64,000 bases of DNA from Methanosphaerula palustris E1-9c. Its GTDB lineage: Archaea > Halobacteriota > Methanomicrobia > Methanomicrobiales > Methanospirillaceae. The number at the start of each line of letters is the position of its first letter. Position 1 is the first letter of the stretch. The position numbers were made by a program, and so were the translations under genes. This document shows, in pieces, positions 27,214 through 37,499 of this stretch. The stretch spans positions 62,001 to 126,000 of the forward strand of contig NC_011832.1 in NCBI RefSeq assembly GCF_000021965.1, in the 5' to 3' direction. Below the pieces are notes generated by a model that searched no databases, was not told the origin of the DNA, and worked only from the letters and a program-made list of their open reading frames with translations.

Positions 27214-29295
27214 ATGTTATCTGCTGAGGATCTCACGGTGATTCGGGACGCCCTCCAACGCGATCTGACCCCGGTCGAGGCCGCCTGTTTTGAGAACCTC
27301 TGGTCTGAACACTGCAGTTACCGTTCGACCAGACATCTGCTCAAGATGATGCCGACGACCGGGCCGGCGGTCCTTCTCGGGCCAGGGGACGATGCTGCGA
27401 TCGTCTCGTTCAGCGAGACCTGTGCCCTTGCGATCGGGATGGAGAGTCACAACCATCCCTCGTACGTGGATCCCTATGACGGGTCCGCGACGGGAGTCGG
27501 CGGGATCGTCAGGGACGTGATCTCGATGGGGGCGAAGCCGATCGCCCTGATGGATCCGCTCTACTTCGGGCCGCTCACCGACGAGAAGAACCGGTACCTC
27601 TTCTCCCATGTGATCAGCGGGATCAGCGGATACGGCAACTGTATCGGCGTCCCGGTGGTGCGTGGGGAGGTGGTCTTCGATGAGGGCTACAGCGGCAACC
27701 CGCTCGTGAACGTGGTCTGTGTCGGGACCGTCGACCCCACAAAGTACCTGACGGCCCGGGTGAAGGTGCCGGGCAACCACCTGGTGCTGGTCGGGGCCAG
27801 GACCGGTAGGGACGGTCTCGGCGGGGCCTCGTTCGCCTCCCGGGACATCGCCGAGGACGCAGAGGCGGTGGACCGGCCGAGTGTTCAGATCGGCGACCCG
27901 TTCACCGAGAAACTGATCATCGATGCGATGCTTGCGATGGCGGCGACCGGAAAGGTCCTCTCCTGCCGGGACCTCGGGGCGGCCGGGCTGGCCGGCGCCT
28001 CTTCAGAGATGTGCTCGACCTTCGGCGGGATCATCCATGCTGAAAAGGTCCACCTCCGTGAGACCGGGATGACCGCGCTGGAGATCATGCTCGCCGAGAG
28101 CCAGGAGCGGATGCTCCTCGAGGTGGCGCCGGAGGACGTGGCCCAGATCGGCTCCCTGGCCGAGCGGTTCGATCTCTGCTGGTCGGACATCGGGGAAGTG
28201 ACGAGCGATCCGCGGTACGTCGTCGACTTCCACGGTGAGGTGGTCTGCGACCTGCCGATCGATCTGCTGATCGACGGGGCCCCCCGCTGCAGCACCCTCT
28301 CCCAGGAGCGGTATGAGGCGGTGGACCTCTTCACCCGGCCCGTCACCGACCTTCACACCCTGGCCCTGCAGGTCCTCTCCCATCCGGAGGTGGCCTCCCG
28401 GGAGTGGATCGTCAGCCAGTACGACCATGATGTGCAGCTCCGAACCGTTTCGCTCGCCCATGACGCCGCGGTGCTCCGGCTCGAGGACGCCGCTCTCGGT
28501 CTCTCGTGCGGGTGTAACCCCCGGCACATTCACCTCCGACCCTTCGACGGGACTGCCTGTGCTGTCATCGAGAACGCGGCCAACCTGGCCTGTATGGGGA
28601 TTGCACCGCTCTGTATCGTCAACTGCCTGAACTTTGCCAGCCCGCTCGATCCGAAGGTGTACTGGCAGCTCTCGGAGTCGATCCGCGGCCTCTCGATGAT
28701 GGCCGGAGCACTGCAGATCCCGGTCGTCGGTGGGAACGTCTCGCTGTACAACCAGAGCGACGAACAGAACACCCAGATCCTCCCGACCCCGTCGCTCGGG
28801 ATGGTCGGGAAGGGGGCCGTCCGCCGCTTGCAGAAACCAGAGGCAGGGTGGAGGCTGGCCCTCGTCGGAGCGACTCATCCCGACTTCGGCGGCTCGATCC
28901 TCGATACCTTGACCGGCTGTCATGGACAGGCTCCGGGGATCCCGGACCCGGCTGTGGTTGCAGCGGTCAGGAACGTGATGGCGAGGAACCCCGACCTGGT
29001 CACGACCGATCTCTCACAGGGCGGACTGCTGGCAGCGCTCGCAGGGCTCGCCCCCGATGCGACGGTCACGCTCGCCGGCGATCTGCTGACCCAGCTCCTC
29101 TCAGAGACCTACGGCAGGTTCCTGATCGCCACTCCTGACGAGACGATGCTGGCTCCGCTGGAGTACACGCTGATCGGTACCATCGGCGGCGAGGGTCTGA
29201 CGATCACCGGCGAGGGTGAGTCCCTGCATCTCTCCCGCGACGAACTGATCTCTGCAGACCAGACACTGACCCGGACGATGCGCCAGTCCGCCTGA
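27214..29295 (+). CDS. purL: Phosphoribosylformylglycinamidine synthase subunit II
   Basis: This 693-residue protein is the small-type PurL that works with PurS and PurQ. It converts FGAR to FGAM in purine synthesis. Marks are [17 protein letters not shown] (substrate His), [47 protein letters not shown] and, in the second half, [12 protein letters not shown]. PurQ and PurS are not in this window. A T-rich TATA-like stretch at 27180-27190 and GAGGT just before ATG form the start region. Length is normal for archaea. Confidence 0.95.
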   Translation: MLSAEDLTVIRDALQRDLTPVEAACFENLWSEHCSYRSTRHLLKMMPTTGPAVLLGPGDDAAIVSFSETCALAIGMESHNHPSYVDPYDGSATGVGGIVRDVISMGAKPIALMDPLYFGPLTDEKNRYLFSHVISGISGYGNCIGVPVVRGEVVFDEGYSGNPLVNVVCVGTVDPTKYLTARVKVPGNHLVLVGARTGRDGLGGASFASRDIAEDAEAVDRPSVQIGDPFTEKLIIDAMLAMAATGKVLSCRDLGAAGLAGASSEMCSTFGGIIHAEKVHLRETGMTALEIMLAESQERMLLEVAPEDVAQIGSLAERFDLCWSDIGEVTSDPRYVVDFHGEVVCDLPIDLLIDGAPRCSTLSQERYEAVDLFTRPVTDLHTLALQVLSHPEVASREWIVSQYDHDVQLRTVSLAHDAAVLRLEDAALGLSCGCNPRHIHLRPFDGTACAVIENAANLACMGIAPLCIVNCLNFASPLDPKVYWQLSESIRGLSMMAGALQIPVVGGNVSLYNQSDEQNTQILPTPSLGMVGKGAVRRLQKPEAGWRLALVGATHPDFGGSILDTLTGCHGQAPGIPDPAVVAAVRNVMARNPDLVTTDLSQGGLLAALAGLAPDATVTLAGDLLTQLLSETYGRFLIATPDETMLAPLEYTLIGTIGGEGLTITGEGESLHLSRDELISADQTLTRTMRQSA

Positions 29296-29415
29296 TCGGC
29301 CGGTAGACCCGATCCTCCACTTTTCTAGTATTCTCTTTTTCGAAGAGCTGCGACGGCGATGGCCCGGACTCTGATAGACAAACCGGATCGATCGTGCTGA
29401 AAAAAAGGAGTGGGA

Positions 29416-30411
29416 TTATGCGTTCTTCTTGAACTGGGGCATCAGACCCCTGATCTCTGCACCGACCTCTTCGAGGAGGTGTTCCTCGTCGTTTCTCTTT
29501 AGAGCGGTGAAGACCGGCCTGTTCACGATGTTCTCGAGCATCCATTCCCTGGCGAACTCGCCGTTCTGGATCTCCTCGAGGATCTCCTCCATCGCGATCC
29601 GTGAATCTTCGCCGATCACCCGCGGTCCCCTGGTCAGGTCGCCGTACAGGGCGGTGTTGGAGATCGAGTCCCGCATATTGGTGAACCCGCCCTCATAGAT
29701 CATGTCCACGATCAGCTTCATCTCGTGGAGCACTTCGAGGTAGGCCATCTCGGGTGCGTACCCGGCGTCGACCAGGGTCTCAAACCCTGCCTTGATCAGC
29801 GAGGTGACCCCGCCGCAGAGCACAGCCTGTTCGCCGAAGAGATCGGTCTCGGTCTCCTCTCTGAAGGTGGTCTCGAAGACAACGGCTCTGGTCGCTCCGA
29901 TCCCCTTGGCGTAGCCGAGCGCGATCGCCTGAGCGTCGCCGGTATAGTCCTGCTCGATGGCGATCAGCGCGGGGACTCCTTTCCCTTCCTCAAAGGTCCT
30001 GCGCACCATGTGCCCTGGCCCCTTGGGTGCCACCATCACCACGTCGACGTTGGGCGGCGGGACGATCTGGCCGTAGTGGATATTGAACCCGTGTGAAAAC
30101 ATCAGACATTTTTTGTCAGCAAGGTACGGGCGGATCTCAGTCTTGTATACGGCCCCCTGCGACTCGTCGGGAAGAAGGATCTGGATGATATCTGCCTTCT
30201 TCACTGCGTCTGCTACGGGAAAGACCTCGAATCCATCCTCAGAGGCCTGTTGGAACGACCGTCCGGGCCGAAGCCCGATGATCACAGAGAGACCGCTGTC
30301 GCGAAGGTTCAGGGCCTGGCCCCGTCCCTGCGATCCATAGCCGATCACTGCGATCTGCTTTCCCTGCACAGCGGCAAGGTCGGCGTCCGACTCATAGTAT
30401 TTCTTGATCAT
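29416..30411 (-). CDS. ilvC: Ketol-acid reductoisomerase
   Basis: This is a 331-residue class I enzyme of valine/isoleucine synthesis. It rearranges and reduces acetolactate with NAD(P)H and Mg2+. The dinucleotide fold [18 protein letters not shown] is at residues 22-40, [20 protein letters not shown] follows it, and the acidic metal ligands lie in [14 protein letters not shown] and the [11 protein letters not shown] helix. It stands divergent to mptA with an AT-rich promoter region of 126 bases between them. A run of seven A at 29400-29406 serves as minus-strand oligo-T terminator just beyond the stop. Confidence 0.96.
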   Translation of the reverse strand: MIKKYYESDADLAAVQGKQIAVIGYGSQGRGQALNLRDSGLSVIIGLRPGRSFQQASEDGFEVFPVADAVKKADIIQILLPDESQGAVYKTEIRPYLADKKCLMFSHGFNIHYGQIVPPPNVDVVMVAPKGPGHMVRRTFEEGKGVPALIAIEQDYTGDAQAIALGYAKGIGATRAVVFETTFREETETDLFGEQAVLCGGVTSLIKAGFETLVDAGYAPEMAYLEVLHEMKLIVDMIYEGGFTNMRDSISNTALYGDLTRGPRVIGEDSRIAMEEILEEIQNGEFAREWMLENIVNRPVFTALKRNDEEHLLEEVGAEIRGLMPQFKKNA

Positions 30412-30537
30412 TTCGCACCTATTTCCATATCTGCGCGACTACATAAATATAATATCATAAACGATAAACTAAATTACTTTCATTTTTCATATGTGGAAGC
30501 GACAATACAGAGATATACAGACAATTGAGGGTTTATA

Positions 30538-31491
30538 ATGGATTTACCAGATGTCCAGTCCACCTGTCCTGATGTCCGCATCAATCTGACACGGGTCGGG
30601 GTGAAGAATGTCAAGAAACTGGTTGAAGTGATGCGGCCGAACAAACGGCCCATGATCTTCATCTCCAACTTTGATGTCTTTGTCGACCTCCCGGGGTCGC
30701 TGAAGGGTGCCAACCTCTCGCGGAATTTTGAGGTGATCGATGAGGTGCTCCAGCAGGCGATCGATGGCGAGGTGAGCGGGATCGAGGAGCTCTGTTCTGT
30801 TGTAGCACGCAAACTGCTCGATCGGCATGAATATGCCGATCGGACCGAAGTGCAGATGCGATCAGAGTTCATGGTCAAGCGGGAGACCCCGGTCAGCAAG
30901 ACCAGTTGTCACGAGGTCGTGAAGGTACATGCACGGGCCATCGCCCAGCGGACCTTCCACGAACCACTGATCAGGAAGAGTATCGGGGCTGAAGTGACCG
31001 GCATGACCGCCTGCCCCTGTGCGCAGAATATCATGCAGGAGCATGCGCATCATGTGCTGACCGAACTCGGTATCGAACAGGAGAAGATCGAGAAGTTCTT
31101 TGCAGAGGTTCCGATGGCCACCCATAATCAGCGGGGACGGGGCTTCCTCTGCATCGAGACCGATGATGAAGAGCATGTCAACCTTGAGACGATCATCTCG
31201 ATCCTGAAGGATTCGATGAGTGCCCGCACCTATGAACTGCTGAAACGGGGCGATGAGTCGTTTGTGGTGATGGCCGCCCACAAGAACCCGCGGTTTGTTG
31301 AGGACTGTGTTCGCGAGATGGCGAAGCGGGTGCTCGCGGCCTTTGCGTACCTCCCGGGAGACTCCCGAATCACGATCAGGCAGACCAACGAGGAGTCCAT
31401 CCATCAGCATGACGCCTATGCAGAGCGGAAGGCGACGCTTGCAGAACTGATCGTTGAGATGGAAGAGGATAACAATAGAAAAAACCACTGA
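30538..31491 (+). CDS. mptA: GTP cyclohydrolase MptA (type IV)
   Basis: This 317-residue protein belongs to the COG1469 family. It contains the conserved MTACPCAQNIMQEHAHH segment with metal-binding Cys and His, RGRGFLCIET, and PRFVEDCVREM. MptA is the Fe(II)-dependent enzyme that opens GTP to 7,8-dihydroneopterin 2',3'-cyclic phosphate, the first step of tetrahydromethanopterin synthesis in methanogens. The start ATG at 30538 is preceded by GAGGGTTTATA. It is followed by an oligo-T stretch (31494-31503) and then the frh operon leader. Assignment is firm. Confidence 0.93.
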   Translation: MDLPDVQSTCPDVRINLTRVGVKNVKKLVEVMRPNKRPMIFISNFDVFVDLPGSLKGANLSRNFEVIDEVLQQAIDGEVSGIEELCSVVARKLLDRHEYADRTEVQMRSEFMVKRETPVSKTSCHEVVKVHARAIAQRTFHEPLIRKSIGAEVTGMTACPCAQNIMQEHAHHVLTELGIEQEKIEKFFAEVPMATHNQRGRGFLCIETDDEEHVNLETIISILKDSMSARTYELLKRGDESFVVMAAHKNPRFVEDCVREMAKRVLAAFAYLPGDSRITIRQTNEESIHQHDAYAERKATLAELIVEMEEDNNRKNH

Positions 31492-31947
31492 TCTTCTTTT
31501 TTACCACAACGCGCGTGAATAATCCTTCTTTTTCTTCAGATTCTGCTGGGCGAGCCCCTATGGTCCGGGTTACCTCTGGGATCGAAAGCCAGATCTGATC
31601 CGGTCGTCGCTTCACTCCGGGAGATGCCGGTAATATTTGCCTCATCTCGAAATATTCGTTTATTTTGAATATTGAGCATCTTTCTATGGTTTTATTCAGA
31701 ATAATCTCACGGAAGGGATCTGCATGTGATCGATTAACTTGTGGTACTTTCTCTAAGAATTGTATAATTTCCTCCCGATTCTTAAATAGACGGCACTGCT
31801 GGGAATAAAAGGAAAAAAGATATATGCTGGATAGTCAACAGTAAGATTATACGTACAATGTACGTCCAAATCTTCCCGATTCATGGAAAATTTGTCGATT
31901 GTATTGTATCGAACGAAGAACAACTCAATTCATATGAGGAGATTTAA
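31492..31947 (+). promoter_or_regulatory. Upstream region of the frh operon, with TATA box and ACGTAC palindrome
   Basis: After the mptA terminator-like T run (31494-31503), the region is AT-rich. A TATA-like AGATATATG lies at 31818-31826 and another candidate, CTTAAATAG, near 31780. An inverted repeat ACGTAC-AAT-GTACGT occupies 31851-31865, at the start site predicted from the first TATA, and could be an operator. The leader ends with GAGGAGAT, the likely ribosome site for frhA. A 29-codon open frame within the leader is listed separately. Confidence 0.5.
31858..31947 (+). CDS. Possible leader peptide upstream of frhA, 29 codons
   Basis: An ATG within the ACGTAC palindrome opens a frame encoding MYVQIFPIHGKFVDCIV then SNEEQLNSYEEI, ending in TAA directly against the TTG start of frhA. 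It is in the same frame as frhA, so the leader and the hydrogenase subunit are separated only by the stop codon. No family is recognised. It could be chance, a translated leader that couples initiation, or a remnant of a longer N-terminus. Confidence is low. Confidence 0.3.
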   Translation: MYVQIFPIHGKFVDCIVSNEEQLNSYEEI

Positions 31948-33315
31948 TTGTCGAAAGTTGTAGAGATATCCCCAACGACGAGACACGAGGGACATTCCAA
32001 GCTCGTTTTGAAGGTAGACGACGCGGGCATCATTGAGCGTGGTGACTGGCTCAGTATCACCCCGGTCAGGGGTGTCGAGAAACTGGCAATTGGCAAGACG
32101 ATGGATCAGGTGCCAAAGATCGCATCACGGGTCTGTGGTATCTGTCCGGTTGCACACACCATTGCAGCGACCGAAGCGATGGAAGCATCGATTGGATGTA
32201 TCATCCCTGACGATGCCTACCTGCTTCGTGTGATCATGCAGTGTGCCAACCGTGCCCACTCGATTGCACTGCACAACATCCTTTCCCTGCCGGACATGTA
32301 CCTGCCAGGGACTGACACCAAGATCAACCCGTTCAGCCCAGAGGAACCGGTCAGATCGGTTGCCAAGCGGATCCAGCGGATCCGTGAGATCAGTCAGACG
32401 ATCGGAGAGATCGCCGGTGGCGAAGCGGTTCACCCCAGCAACACCCGTGTTGGTGGTATGTTCGTCAACGTCAGCCCACGGGCCAAGGCCAAGATGTACG
32501 ATCTCGCCAAGGAAGGGCTCGCCCTTGCTCGCGACCAGATGGAGTTCATGATCGCAATCTTCAGGAACTACCAGAAGCGTGACTGGGCAGAGGTCGGCGG
32601 CATGAAGGTCGACATTCCCGAGACGCTCGGATACCACAACCAGGGATACATGGCGACTGACCCGATCTATGGATCGAGCAGCCTCGATGAGAACCCAACC
32701 TGGGACATCTCGCGGTTCAACGAAGTCCGCCCCTGGGACTGGTATATGGGTGAGATGGAAGTCACCGACGACTATCCAGACTATCCAGTCGGCGGCACCA
32801 CCGCGAAGGGGACCAAGACCTGGCCACAGATGGAAGCAAACACCGGTGTGCCACTGTACGACGGACAGCCTGTTGAGGTTGGACCCCGTGCCCGTATGGT
32901 CACGTTCAAGAACTTCGATGAGAAGGGAACGATCGGTCAGCAGGTCGCACGTCAGATGGAATACACTGACTCCTTCTACAAGTTGATCGAGTGCCTGGAT
33001 GCACTGAACACGAACGGCAAGGTCTTTGTGGACGAGCTCCCAACAGGCGACGGTTCACTCGGTTGGGCAGCCAACGAGGCTCCCCGTGGCAGCGATGTCC
33101 ACCTGGCCCGTGTCAACAACGGCAAGGTCGAGTTCTTCTCGATGCTGGTCCCGACGACCTGGAATTTCCCAACCTGCAGTCGTGCCCTGACCGGTGCACC
33201 CTGGCAGCTCGCAGAAGTTATCATGCGCGGGTACGACCCGTGTGTATCATGTGCCACCCACATGATTGTTGTAGACGAAGATCAGAGGATAGTAGCCCAG
33301 AAGCTCATTCAGTGA
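31948..33315 (+). CDS. frhA: F420-reducing [NiFe]-hydrogenase, large subunit
   Basis: This 455-residue subunit carries the Ni-Fe site. The N-terminal motif RVCGICPVAH gives Cys63 and Cys66; the C-terminal motif DPCVSCATH gives Cys432 and Cys435. About 17 residues after the final His are expected to be removed by FrhD during maturation. All four nickel ligands are cysteine; there is no selenocysteine codon. The start is TTG after GAGGAGAT. Frh oxidises H2 and reduces coenzyme F420, supplying two reducing steps of CO2 methanogenesis. It heads the frhADGB operon. Confidence 0.96.
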   Translation: MSKVVEISPTTRHEGHSKLVLKVDDAGIIERGDWLSITPVRGVEKLAIGKTMDQVPKIASRVCGICPVAHTIAATEAMEASIGCIIPDDAYLLRVIMQCANRAHSIALHNILSLPDMYLPGTDTKINPFSPEEPVRSVAKRIQRIREISQTIGEIAGGEAVHPSNTRVGGMFVNVSPRAKAKMYDLAKEGLALARDQMEFMIAIFRNYQKRDWAEVGGMKVDIPETLGYHNQGYMATDPIYGSSSLDENPTWDISRFNEVRPWDWYMGEMEVTDDYPDYPVGGTTAKGTKTWPQMEANTGVPLYDGQPVEVGPRARMVTFKNFDEKGTIGQQVARQMEYTDSFYKLIECLDALNTNGKVFVDELPTGDGSLGWAANEAPRGSDVHLARVNNGKVEFFSMLVPTTWNFPTCSRALTGAPWQLAEVIMRGYDPCVSCATHMIVVDEDQRIVAQKLIQ

Positions 33316-33322
33316 GTGTAAT

Positions 33323-33871
33323 GTGATGTTGTTTTCTGAGATCGTGGTGGTCGGTTGTGGCAATCCCCTCTTTGCGGATGACGGGTACGGACCCGCTGTG
33401 ATAGAGGCATTGCAGAAACTACCGCTTCCTGAGAACGTCAAGGTGATCGATGTCGGCCTGGGAGGTCCGCACTTCGTCTTCACGCTTCTCGATGATACGG
33501 TCACCAAGAAACTGGTGATCGTCGATATTGCAGACTTTGGTGCCGCGCCAGGTTCCCTTACCAAGTTAAGGGTTGAAGACCTGCCGCCGGGCAGTTATCG
33601 TGACGCTCATTCGTGGGATCTCGCCGAACCACTGCAGCGCATCAAGGATACAATAGACATCACGGTCATTGGATGCCAGCCAAAACGCGTTACCGCGCCC
33701 GAATTTGAGATTGGGCTCACTGAAGAGGTTCGAAAGGCAATACCCAGAACGGTAGAGTTAATACTCCAGGAGGTTGGAGTCGATCATGGGACTGCTATCA
33801 AACATCTTCAATATCTTCAAGAAGAAGAACGTCACGGTGGAGACCCCGCAGCAGACTGCACCAGCACCTGA
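33323..33871 (+). CDS. frhD: Hydrogenase maturation endopeptidase
   Basis: This 182-residue protein of the HycI/HoxM family shows VGCGNPLFADDGYGP at the N-terminus and a nickel-sensing His in RDAHSWDL; the acidic ligands sit in GNPLFADD and VDIADFG. It trims the C-terminal tail of FrhA once nickel is in place. It lies seven bases after frhA, starting at GTG 33323 or ATG 33326. Its last 28 codons overlap the start of frhG by 86 bases, an unusually long overlap explained by the N-terminal extension of FrhG. Confidence 0.92.
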   Translation: MMLFSEIVVVGCGNPLFADDGYGPAVIEALQKLPLPENVKVIDVGLGGPHFVFTLLDDTVTKKLVIVDIADFGAAPGSLTKLRVEDLPPGSYRDAHSWDLAEPLQRIKDTIDITVIGCQPKRVTAPEFEIGLTEEVRKAIPRTVELILQEVGVDHGTAIKHLQYLQEEERHGGDPAADCTST

Positions 33872-34805
33872 GCGGCCTGAAAAGACCGCGCCGGCGCCAG
33901 CGGCCCCCAGTGCTCCAAAGAGCAGTACGCCAAAGAGCAGTACTCCAAAGAGCACCCGGGTCAAGATGCAGAGACCTGCACAAAATCCCCCTGATGTTAA
34001 CGTAAAGAAATCGGCGGAATCAGAGAAAAAGGAGGAAAAACCTGTGTCAAACAAGATTAGTGTCGGCCATGTGCACATGAGTGGATGCACCGGCTGCCTT
34101 GTATCCTTCGCGGATAATTATGGTGGATTATTAACAATTCTCGACAAGTATGCAGACCTTGTATACTGTCTGACACTTGCCGACGTCAGGCACATCCCTG
34201 AGATGGATGTCGCCCTGGTCGAGGGCTCGGTCTGTCTTCAGGACAAGACAGCAGTCGAGGAGATCAAGGAGACCCGTGAGCGGGCCAAGATCGTTGTAGC
34301 ACTCGGCGGATGCGCCTGCTACGGAAACATCACCCGGTTCTCCCGCGGTGGTCAGCAGAACCAGCCACAGCACGAATCATATCTCCCAATCGGAGATCTG
34401 ATCGATGTCGATGTCTACATCCCCGGATGTGCGCCGACACCCCAGATGATCAGAAACGTCTGTGTGATGGCCTACCTGCTCCTCAAGGGCAACGACGACC
34501 AGAAGAAACTCGCAGCAGAGTATCTCAAGCCACTGATGTCCCTTGCAAAGGCCTGCACCTCGTCCTGCGGTTGCGACATCATGGACAGTGTGATCAACCA
34601 GGGACTCTGCATGGGCTGTGGCAGCTGCGCAGCATCATGCCCAACCCGTGCGATCACGATGCAGTACGGCAAACCGAACGTCGACCGCGAACAGTGCATC
34701 AAGTGTGGCGCCTGTGTTTCACAGTGCCCACGGTCCTGGTTCAGTTTCGATGTTGTCAGCCAGTTTGAGGGCATCACCGATGCGATCAATGGAGCCATGG
34801 AGTGA
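33786..34805 (+). CDS. frhG: F420-reducing hydrogenase, small iron-sulfur subunit with N-terminal extension
   Basis: This subunit of about 339 residues contains the proximal cluster region ([31 protein letters not shown]) and two ferredoxin-type clusters near the C-terminus ([12 protein letters not shown] and [12 protein letters not shown]). It passes electrons from FrhA to FrhB. The ATG at 33786 follows AGGAGGT by 11 bases. This start adds about 90 residues ahead of the usual beginning near [11 protein letters not shown]: an amphipathic [14 protein letters not shown], then a Pro/Ala stretch, a repeated SSTPK sequence and a charged segment. The family is normally about 230-280 residues. The extension may tether or order the complex; this is inference. 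Confidence 0.92.
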   Translation: MGLLSNIFNIFKKKNVTVETPQQTAPAPERPEKTAPAPAAPSAPKSSTPKSSTPKSTRVKMQRPAQNPPDVNVKKSAESEKKEEKPVSNKISVGHVHMSGCTGCLVSFADNYGGLLTILDKYADLVYCLTLADVRHIPEMDVALVEGSVCLQDKTAVEEIKETRERAKIVVALGGCACYGNITRFSRGGQQNQPQHESYLPIGDLIDVDVYIPGCAPTPQMIRNVCVMAYLLLKGNDDQKKLAAEYLKPLMSLAKACTSSCGCDIMDSVINQGLCMGCGSCAASCPTRAITMQYGKPNVDREQCIKCGACVSQCPRSWFSFDVVSQFEGITDAINGAME

Positions 34806-35686
34806 GTAAGATGGTATCAGATAATTTCCTCGGAAACTACGCATCGGTTGTTGCAGCACGCAGCACTGATAAGAGCATCCTCAAGGGTGCACAGGACGGC
34901 GGGATCGTTACCCAGCTCTTTGCCTATGCGCTCGAAGAGGGTATCATCGACGGCGCGATTGTAGCAGGGCCTGGCGACGAGCCATGGAAGCCCGTCCCGG
35001 TCGTCGCAACCACCGTTGAAGAGCTGCTCGCAGCACGCGGCACCAAGTACAACATCAGCCCGAACATGCAGCTGATCAAGGAAGCGACCAGATCCTACGG
35101 GCTCGACAAGGTCGGTATCGTCGGCACACCCTGCCAGATCCAGGCGCTCCGCAAGGGGCAGCTCTATCCGGTCGGCCTGCGGGACGTCCCCGACAAGATC
35201 GCCCTTGCAGTCGGTATCTTCTGCATGGAGAACTTCCCGTACCAGTCGATCGTTCAGCTGGTCGAGGACCACGCGAACACCAAGCTCGAGAATGTCACCA
35301 AGATGGACATCGGGAAGGGCAAGTTCTGGGTTTACACCGGCCGCGGCGCATCCGTGCAGCTGCCTCTGAAGATCACCCACAAGTACGAGCAGGCAGGCTG
35401 CCACGTCTGCCTTGACTACGTCTCCAACCTTGCGGATGTCTCGACTGGTTCAGTCGGCACGCCAGACGGCTGGTCGACGGTCTTTGTCAGGACAAAGAAC
35501 GGCGGGGACATCTGGGCAAAGGCTATTGCAGCCGGATGCTTCGAGACCAAGCCGATGGACTCTGTCAAGCCAGGGCTTGACCTGGTCACCAAGCTGGCCA
35601 CCGAGAAGATCACCAAGAACCAGAAGACGCTCGCAGAGCGTGCAACGTTCGGTGTCGGCAAGGGTCTCCGGAACCCTTACATCTAA
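34802..35686 (+). CDS. frhB: F420-reducing hydrogenase, F420-binding subunit
   Basis: This 294-residue subunit binds FAD, one [4Fe-4S] cluster and F420, and hands two electrons as hydride to F420. Conserved segments include [42 protein letters not shown] and [20 protein letters not shown]. The start is GTG at 34802 or ATG at 34811, overlapping the frhG stop (GTGA), so translation is coupled. It ends the operon and is followed by a T-rich terminator. Confidence 0.95.
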   Translation: MSKMVSDNFLGNYASVVAARSTDKSILKGAQDGGIVTQLFAYALEEGIIDGAIVAGPGDEPWKPVPVVATTVEELLAARGTKYNISPNMQLIKEATRSYGLDKVGIVGTPCQIQALRKGQLYPVGLRDVPDKIALAVGIFCMENFPYQSIVQLVEDHANTKLENVTKMDIGKGKFWVYTGRGASVQLPLKITHKYEQAGCHVCLDYVSNLADVSTGSVGTPDGWSTVFVRTKNGGDIWAKAIAAGCFETKPMDSVKPGLDLVTKLATEKITKNQKTLAERATFGVGKGLRNPYI

Positions 35687-35706
35687 TCTTTTTTTCTTTT
35701 CTCAGT
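35687..35706 (+). terminator. T-rich terminator of the frh operon
   Basis: TCTTTTTTTCTTTTCTC follows the frhB stop directly, a clear archaeal oligo-T terminator. Confidence 0.6.
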
Positions 35707-35792
35707 TCGTCGTTCTGTCTCGTCTGTCTGCTCTCTTGAGAGCCATCGCTGTACTGCCGAGAATTTTTAACGTTGGTAAAAAGAGGGAGTGA

Positions 35793-36644
35793 TTATCTTC
35801 GCCTGGCGGCAATGCACCAGCCGGCAAGGACGAGGGCCAGGATCGGTACGGCGATGGGGAGCGGGGATCCCCGGGTGGTGGTCTGGGTGGTTGCGGTTCT
35901 CCGCGGGTCGGTCAGGCTCGCGTTCACAAACGATTCGTTTGCTTCCTTGTAGAGGGAGAGGTTCTGCAGGGCCAGCCCCCGGTTGTTCCAGGCCACTGAG
36001 TCGTTCATGTTCAGGGCGAGGACATGGTCGTACGAGGTGACGGCATCGCTGTCCAGCAGGAGGGTCTGCTGGGTGACGCCCCGGTTGAACCAGGCCTTCG
36101 AGTAGTTGCCGTCGATGGCCAGGGCCTGGTCGTACGAGGCGATGGCGTCAGAGTACCGCGAGAGGTTCACAGCCAGGGTGTTGGCCTGATTGAACCAGGT
36201 CAGCTTGTTCTTCGGGTCGAGGGTCAGGGAGCGGTTGTACGACTTCAGCGCCTCTTCAGGCTGGCCTGCCGCCTTCTGGGTGTTGCCCAGGTTGAACCAG
36301 GTGACCGAGGAGTTGGGATCGATGCTGACCGCCTTCTGATAGGCTTCCACAGCCCCGGTGTAGTTGCCCTGGGTCGTGAGGTTCGCACCGAGGGTGGACC
36401 AGCGCTGGGCCTCCTGGTTGGTGGAGACGTTCAGCATCATCACGTTCCCCTGCGAAACGTTCGCCTGTGCGGCGGTCTGGTTCGCATCCATGCTGCCGGA
36501 TGCTGTGATGTTGGATGTGCTGTTCAGAAGTGTAATGCCCTGATCTGCGAGCGCCGGCCCTGCAGAGAGAGCGATGCAGGCCATGATCAGGAGGACCATG
36601 GCCAGAGATCGCTGTACCATGGAGAGAGGTCTCCTTCTGGTCAT
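35793..36644 (-). CDS. Exported TPR protein with C-terminal membrane anchor
   Basis: This 283-residue protein has an N-terminal signal (VLLIMACIALSAGPALADQ), about five tetratricopeptide repeats of the type AVEAYQKAVSIDPNSSVTWF, and a C-terminal hydrophobic segment with RRR at the end, which would anchor it with the repeats outside the cell. The repeats carry several N-x-S/T sites consistent with surface glycosylation. Such proteins are frequent in methanogen genomes and serve as protein interaction scaffolds. No partner is evident; the DedA gene is divergent. Confidence 0.8.
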   Translation of the reverse strand: MTRRRPLSMVQRSLAMVLLIMACIALSAGPALADQGITLLNSTSNITASGSMDANQTAAQANVSQGNVMMLNVSTNQEAQRWSTLGANLTTQGNYTGAVEAYQKAVSIDPNSSVTWFNLGNTQKAAGQPEEALKSYNRSLTLDPKNKLTWFNQANTLAVNLSRYSDAIASYDQALAIDGNYSKAWFNRGVTQQTLLLDSDAVTSYDHVLALNMNDSVAWNNRGLALQNLSLYKEANESFVNASLTDPRRTATTQTTTRGSPLPIAVPILALVLAGWCIAARRR

Positions 36645-36742
36645 AAATAAATGTACTGCCCGGGCGGTCTTCCCCTTCGTTGCCAGTCCAGGTTTGTGAC
36701 TGGAATGACTTTATACTCTGGGGTAAGATCTCTATCATAACG

Positions 36743-37387
36743 ATGGATATATTGCTCTTTCTCATCGATTTCATCCTCCATATCGATACTCATCTGAACC
36801 TTTTGATCCAGCAGTACGGGATCTGGACGTACTTGCTGCTGTTTCTGGTCATCTTTATCGAGACCGGGGCGGTCGTGACTCCGTTCCTTCCAGGGGACTC
36901 GCTCCTCTTCATCGCCGGGGCGCTCTCGGTGACCGGTTCGCTGAAGGTGGAGATCCTGATCCCGCTGCTGATCGTGGCAGCGGTTCTCGGTGATCACACC
37001 AACTACTGGATCGGTCACCGGCTCGGGGGCGCGTTCCTCACCGGTGAGCATCGGTTTGTCAAGAAGGAGTACATCGAGCAGGCTGAATTTTTCTTTGCGA
37101 AGCATGGGTCCAAGGCGATCTTCTTCGCCCGGTTCGTCCCGTTCGTTCGGACCTTCATCCCATTCCTCTCAGGGGTCGGGCAGATGAACTACCGGGTCTT
37201 TACCATCTATGAACTGATCGGATCGGTCTCCTGGGTGGTGCTCTTCGTCCTCGGTGGATACTTCTTTGGGAACGTCCCCGTGGTCAAGGATAATCTGACC
37301 CTCACGATCATCCTGATCCTGATCGTTACGGTTGGAATTGCAGTCATTGGGGGCGGGAAGGCGATGGTTCTGAAGCGGAAGAACTGA
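36743..37387 (+). CDS. DedA-family (VTT domain) membrane protein
   Basis: This is 214 residues from the ATG at 36743. The family signature is clear: TPFLPGDSLLFIAGALS early, and FFARFVPFVRTFIPFLSGVGQM later, containing the Phe-x-Arg-x-x-Pro and Arg-Thr of DedA proteins. Recent work on the family points to lipid scrambling or flipping of carrier lipids across the membrane and to maintenance of proton motive force. It is monocistronic, with an oligo-T stretch (37397-37405) after it. The upstream 21 codons of open frame are not counted because the ATG has a better context. Confidence 0.88.
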   Translation: MDILLFLIDFILHIDTHLNLLIQQYGIWTYLLLFLVIFIETGAVVTPFLPGDSLLFIAGALSVTGSLKVEILIPLLIVAAVLGDHTNYWIGHRLGGAFLTGEHRFVKKEYIEQAEFFFAKHGSKAIFFARFVPFVRTFIPFLSGVGQMNYRVFTIYELIGSVSWVVLFVLGGYFFGNVPVVKDNLTLTIILILIVTVGIAVIGGGKAMVLKRKN

Positions 37388-37499
37388 ACAGTTCACCTTT
37401 TTTCGATACTGCGACCCCCCGGCCGGAACGCGGTAAATCTCGCACATTTTTTCGTTATTTGTTGAATGAGAACCTCACGTGCCTGGGTTGCGAAGAAGA

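Noticed and set aside
32125-32637. Minus-strand frame of 170 codons opposite frhA
   Set aside because: Shadow of the frhA coding strand; frhA has all catalytic motifs in its own frame.
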